16,019 nucleotides of DNA from Gemmatimonadota bacterium (lineage in GTDB: Bacteria > JBHIER01 > G020348925). Location of the stretch: the NCBI GenBank assembly GCA_020348925.1, contig CP070758.1:4936314-4952332 (forward strand). Direction: 5' to 3'. The notes under the pieces were generated by a model. That model was not told the DNA's origin, made no database searches, and saw only the letters and a list, made by a program, of their open reading frames with translations. The position numbers and the translations under genes are program-made. The number at the start of each line of letters is the position of its first letter. The stretch's first letter is position 1. Shown one piece after another: positions 14,056-16,019 of this stretch.

Positions 14056-15066
14056 TCACCTTTGAAAGAATTCAATCACTTTTGAAACGAACAGATCCGG
14101 TTCATCAATGAACATCATGTGATTGCTTTTTTGAAGTATGAAGTATTCCTTTTGCCCTCCATAATTTTTGTAACCTTTTTCCAAAGTACTGAAGGGAACT
14201 AATATATCTTTTGCGCCGGCTATTAACAACATGGGGACATCAATAGTATTAACCCTGTTCTCGAGATCGAGCGTCTTCAGCTCATCGTACATTGCCTTAA
14301 CGACAACCATTGATTTATTCTCCCATCCCGGATCGATACTATCAATCTCGGTTATCGTAATAACCTTGGACATTTGAAGATTCTTTCCTAAACCCTCATT
14401 CATTTTATCCAGAATTTCCATACCAATCCGCCGCCATGCCATTCCTTCCTGTAACGTCTCGTAAGGCGGAGGACCAAGATCTTCGAGTTTTTTTGCGGCT
14501 TCCTGATTTCCAGTCTTTTTCGACAGCTCCAGGACCGTCTGATAACCGCTATTTTCCACAGAACTTACAGAAAACGCACCGGCTGCGGAAACAAATTTCT
14601 CTATATTGTCTTGATGCTCCAATAAGTATAAATAGCCGAGGCCTCCTCCAAACGAATGCCCGAGTAAAGATATTTTATCTTTCTTGAACTTATCTTTAAG
14701 GAATTCGACAGTGTTTCCAACATCCTCTACGTATTTGCTGAGTATGAGAGTCTCGATTGGCGCATCGGGAGACATACATGTGCTTCTTTGATGCAGATAC
14801 CCTACAACGAAATGTTTTTCAAGTTCCGGTCCTGCATATGCTTGAAAGAGCAAAGGGCCGTATGTCTCACCCGGGCCTCCATGAAGATAAAGCAATACCG
14901 GATTATTGATATCCTGTCCCCGTACTTTGATGTACAATTGAGCTTCATCCGATTGAATGTAGAATTCTTGATCAATTCGCTCACCTGCCCCCACCGCATT
15001 TAAAGTGTATGAAATAACAATTGCCGCTGATAAAGCCAACTTCAGGATTACTTTTTTCTTCCTCAT
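14056..15066 (-). CDS. Exported alpha/beta hydrolase, proline iminopeptidase-like (S33 type)
   Basis: A 336-aa alpha/beta-hydrolase with a signal peptide (MRKKKVILKLALSAAIVISY, predicted cleavage near residue 27), so it probably acts in the periplasm or outside. The oxyanion segment LHGGPG (61-66) is typical of prolyl aminopeptidases and relatives. The nucleophile elbow is GHSFGG (Ser138), the acid is probably Asp287 (AGAKD) and the catalytic His is His316 (SNHMMF). The usual DQRG motif after the second strand is altered to LHQRSTCMS (91-99), so substrate specificity may differ from peptidases; an esterase is possible. The ATG at 15066 is chosen because GGAGAGA lies 3 nt upstream; a TTG at 15078 lies just before that ribosome-binding site. 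The gene stands alone on the minus strand, and 47-bp direct repeats bracket it at 14004 and 15130. Confidence 0.85.
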   Translation of the reverse strand: MRKKKVILKLALSAAIVISYTLNAVGAGERIDQEFYIQSDEAQLYIKVRGQDINNPVLLYLHGGPGETYGPLLFQAYAGPELEKHFVVGYLHQRSTCMSPDAPIETLILSKYVEDVGNTVEFLKDKFKKDKISLLGHSFGGGLGYLYLLEHQDNIEKFVSAAGAFSVSSVENSGYQTVLELSKKTGNQEAAKKLEDLGPPPYETLQEGMAWRRIGMEILDKMNEGLGKNLQMSKVITITEIDSIDPGWENKSMVVVKAMYDELKTLDLENRVNTIDVPMLLIAGAKDILVPFSTLEKGYKNYGGQKEYFILQKSNHMMFIDEPDLFVSKVIEFFQR

Positions 15067-15129
15067 TTCTCTCTCCAATTCTTATTGGGCGGACCCTGGT
15101 AGAAGCTATTCAACTTTCAAACTCTTAGA

Positions 15130-15176
15130 CTCTTCGACGTGAGATGATCGAAGATCAAAGATTTGACCCTCTCATG
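15130..15176 (+). repeat. 47-bp direct repeat, right copy, flanking the hydrolase
   Basis: Second copy of the 14004-14050 repeat (42 of 47 identical, same orientation). It lies 63 bp upstream of the hydrolase start. The ORF6N remnant begins about 90 bp further right. Confidence 0.9.
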
Positions 15177-15594
15177 ACTGAAACAGTTTCACCAACTATT
15201 CAGCCAGTCCATGTGGAGAGAGAATTCAATCTCGGCATCACCGTCCCTCTTTTCCGCGGCAAGAGGTTAGAAACCTGAGGTCATAAAATGTGACCGGTCC
15301 CAGAAAACACCTTGTCCCACTAAACCTTCCCTATGCCTTTACCGAGCACGGCGCCCTTATGGCGGCAAATGTCCTTGGAAGCGAACGTGCGGCTCAGATG
15401 AGTGTTTTTGTGGTTCGTGCCTTTGCTCGCTTGAGACACATCCTTGCCTCGCATGTTGATCTGGCAAAGAAACTCGACGAATTGGAAAAGAAATACGATG
15501 TTCAGTTCAGAGTTGTCTTTGATGCCATACGCCAGCTCATGAAGCAACCGGAACCGCCAAAACGAGAAATCGGTTTTCGATCAAAAGAAGAGAT

Positions 15595-15627
15595 CTTCTT
15601 TTTCTTTGCTGGCCAAAGAAAAAGAAG
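15595..15627. repeat. 14-bp perfect inverted repeat at the end of the ORF6N domain
   Basis: CTTCTTTTTCTTTG and CAAAGAAAAAGAAG are exact inverted copies around a 5-nt CTGGC loop. The arms are almost pure pyrimidine and purine. It lies where the ORF6N homology ends and begins a repeat-rich stretch. Confidence 0.85.
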
Positions 15628-15660
15628 TAAAAAGAAAGGACAGCCCAATAATCATTCGCC

Positions 15661-15752
15661 GGGACCGTCAGCGGCTCGCTTCGCTGTTTTTTCCAAACTC
15701 GCCCGTCGGGCTCAGACACGGAAAAAACACCCACTTTGCTCCCGGACGGTCC
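15661..15752. repeat. Nested dyad repeat (REP-like element)
   Basis: Three inverted pairs nest inside each other: GGACCGTC (15662-15669) with GACGGTCC (15745-15752); GTTTTTTCC (15686-15694) with GGAAAAAAC (15720-15728); and GCCC/GGGC (15701-15704 with 15708-15711). All are perfect. Such a structure can extrude as a long branched hairpin and is typical of a dispersed non-coding element, not of a coding tail. Confidence 0.8.
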
Positions 15753-15868
15753 ACGGGCTCACGTTTCAGGGCGCTTCTTTTCAGCTTTTTAGCTTTTAAA
15801 ATTAAAGATGCAATCCCAATTACCAAAAACAACTTCCACGGAGACTTGACCCCTTACTACACTTAAAG

Positions 15869-15888
15869 TCTCCCCTATGAAGGGGAGA
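15869..15888. repeat. TCTCCCCT/AGGGGAGA hairpin
   Basis: A perfect 8-bp stem with a 4-nt loop (ATGA), extendable by a wobble and two A-T pairs. A short TTT follows on the plus strand. Just to the left is a CTTGACCCC motif (15844-15852) that is the inverse of the GGGGTCAAG at 13025-13033. It could act as a weak terminator but more likely belongs to the repeat cluster. Confidence 0.6.
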
Positions 15889-15970
15889 TTTAGAGGAGTG
15901 TTTACATTATTTCACTTCCGCTGACCTCTCCCTTTCCCAAAGAGCCCGCCTTGAGCTTACCGAAAGAGAG

Positions 15971-16012
15971 ATGGAGAGGGATTGAAAAATAGGATATGCC
16001 CCTATTTTCGAC
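15971..16012 (+). repeat. Copy 2 of the direct repeat also found at 13974
   Basis: The stretch ATGGAGAGGGATTGAAAAAT onward matches 13974-14012, with small gaps near the end before a shared TTCGAC. It also forms the right arm (GGAGAGG, 15973-15979; GAAAG, 15962-15966) of an inverted pair with CCTCTCC/CTTTC at 15925-15936. It probably continues past the window. Confidence 0.7.
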
Positions 16013-16019
16013 TTTTCAA

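Larger units (their letters stand above)
15263..15799 (+). pseudogene. Remnant of an ORF6N-domain (KilA-N-like) gene
   Basis: The frame from 15263 reads EVRNLRS, then TAA (15284-15286), then NVTGPRKHLVPLNLPYAFTEHGALMAA and on through SERAAQMSVFVVRAFARLR, a coiled coil (AKKLDELEKKYDVQFRVVFDAIRQLM) and PPKREIGF. This matches the second half of ORF6N-domain proteins, phage- and mobile-element-linked DNA-binding proteins. The family normally has NLRSQ at the TAA position, so CAA to TAA explains the stop. The N-terminal ~70 residues are missing. The only open stretch after it starts at a GTG at 15290. After about codon 105 the frame runs into a REP-like repeat, so the last ~65 codons are not domain sequence. 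Confidence 0.7.

Noticed and set aside
15580-15799. C-terminal ~65 codons of the ORF6N frame as real protein
   Set aside because: The sequence is a low-complexity nested-dyad repeat; ORF6N homology stops near the IGF motif before it.

Overview
The window looks like a chromosomal segment of a Gram-negative, probably anaerobic bacterium, with Desulfobacterota (the former Deltaproteobacteria) as the best guess. The grounds are a Fur-FeoA-FeoB ferrous-iron locus, a soluble GAF histidine kinase paired with an NtrC-type sigma-54 activator, a SpoIIE/RsbW/STAS partner-switching cassette and moderate GC content. This placement is inference; there is no rRNA or other phylogenetic marker here.

Left part (1-3812, all minus strand). 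At the edge is the start of an exported or membrane-anchored protein (<1-102). Next is an ECF sigma factor with its membrane-spanning anti-sigma partner in an overlapping pair (transcribed 1627 to 295). Upstream of that is a tightly packed phosphatase-kinase-STAS triad (transcribed 3812 to 1782), a complete partner-switching relay with no obvious group 3 sigma factor of its own.

A roughly 1 kb spacer (3813-4855) separates the divergent halves. It contains a GC-rich block with dyads and a terminator-like 3' end on the minus strand (a possible structured RNA), then a good promoter and a Fur-box-like operator in front of fur.

Middle (4856-12365, plus strand). fur, feoA and feoB are packed with a 3-nt gap and a 4-nt overlap. 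A cytosolic histidine kinase starts 29 nt after feoB, and an NtrC-family response regulator starts 1 nt after the kinase. After a hairpin comes an NAD(P)-type glutamate dehydrogenase with an unusual ~130-residue N-terminal extension carrying four cysteines. A -24/-12 (sigma-54) promoter candidate precedes it, so the neighbouring NtrC-type regulator could control it. A rho-independent terminator closes this gene.

Right part (12500-16019). This is a low-density, scarred region. It holds a conserved-looking 129-aa orphan on the minus strand, fragments resembling a PD-(D/E)XK-type nuclease C-terminus, and a small ORF of unknown function. It also holds three tandem palindromic repeat units, an exported alpha/beta hydrolase flanked by a near-identical 47-bp direct repeat, a broken ORF6N-domain gene, and a string of REP-like hairpins to the window end. 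The repeats and dead genes suggest past insertion and deletion by mobile elements.
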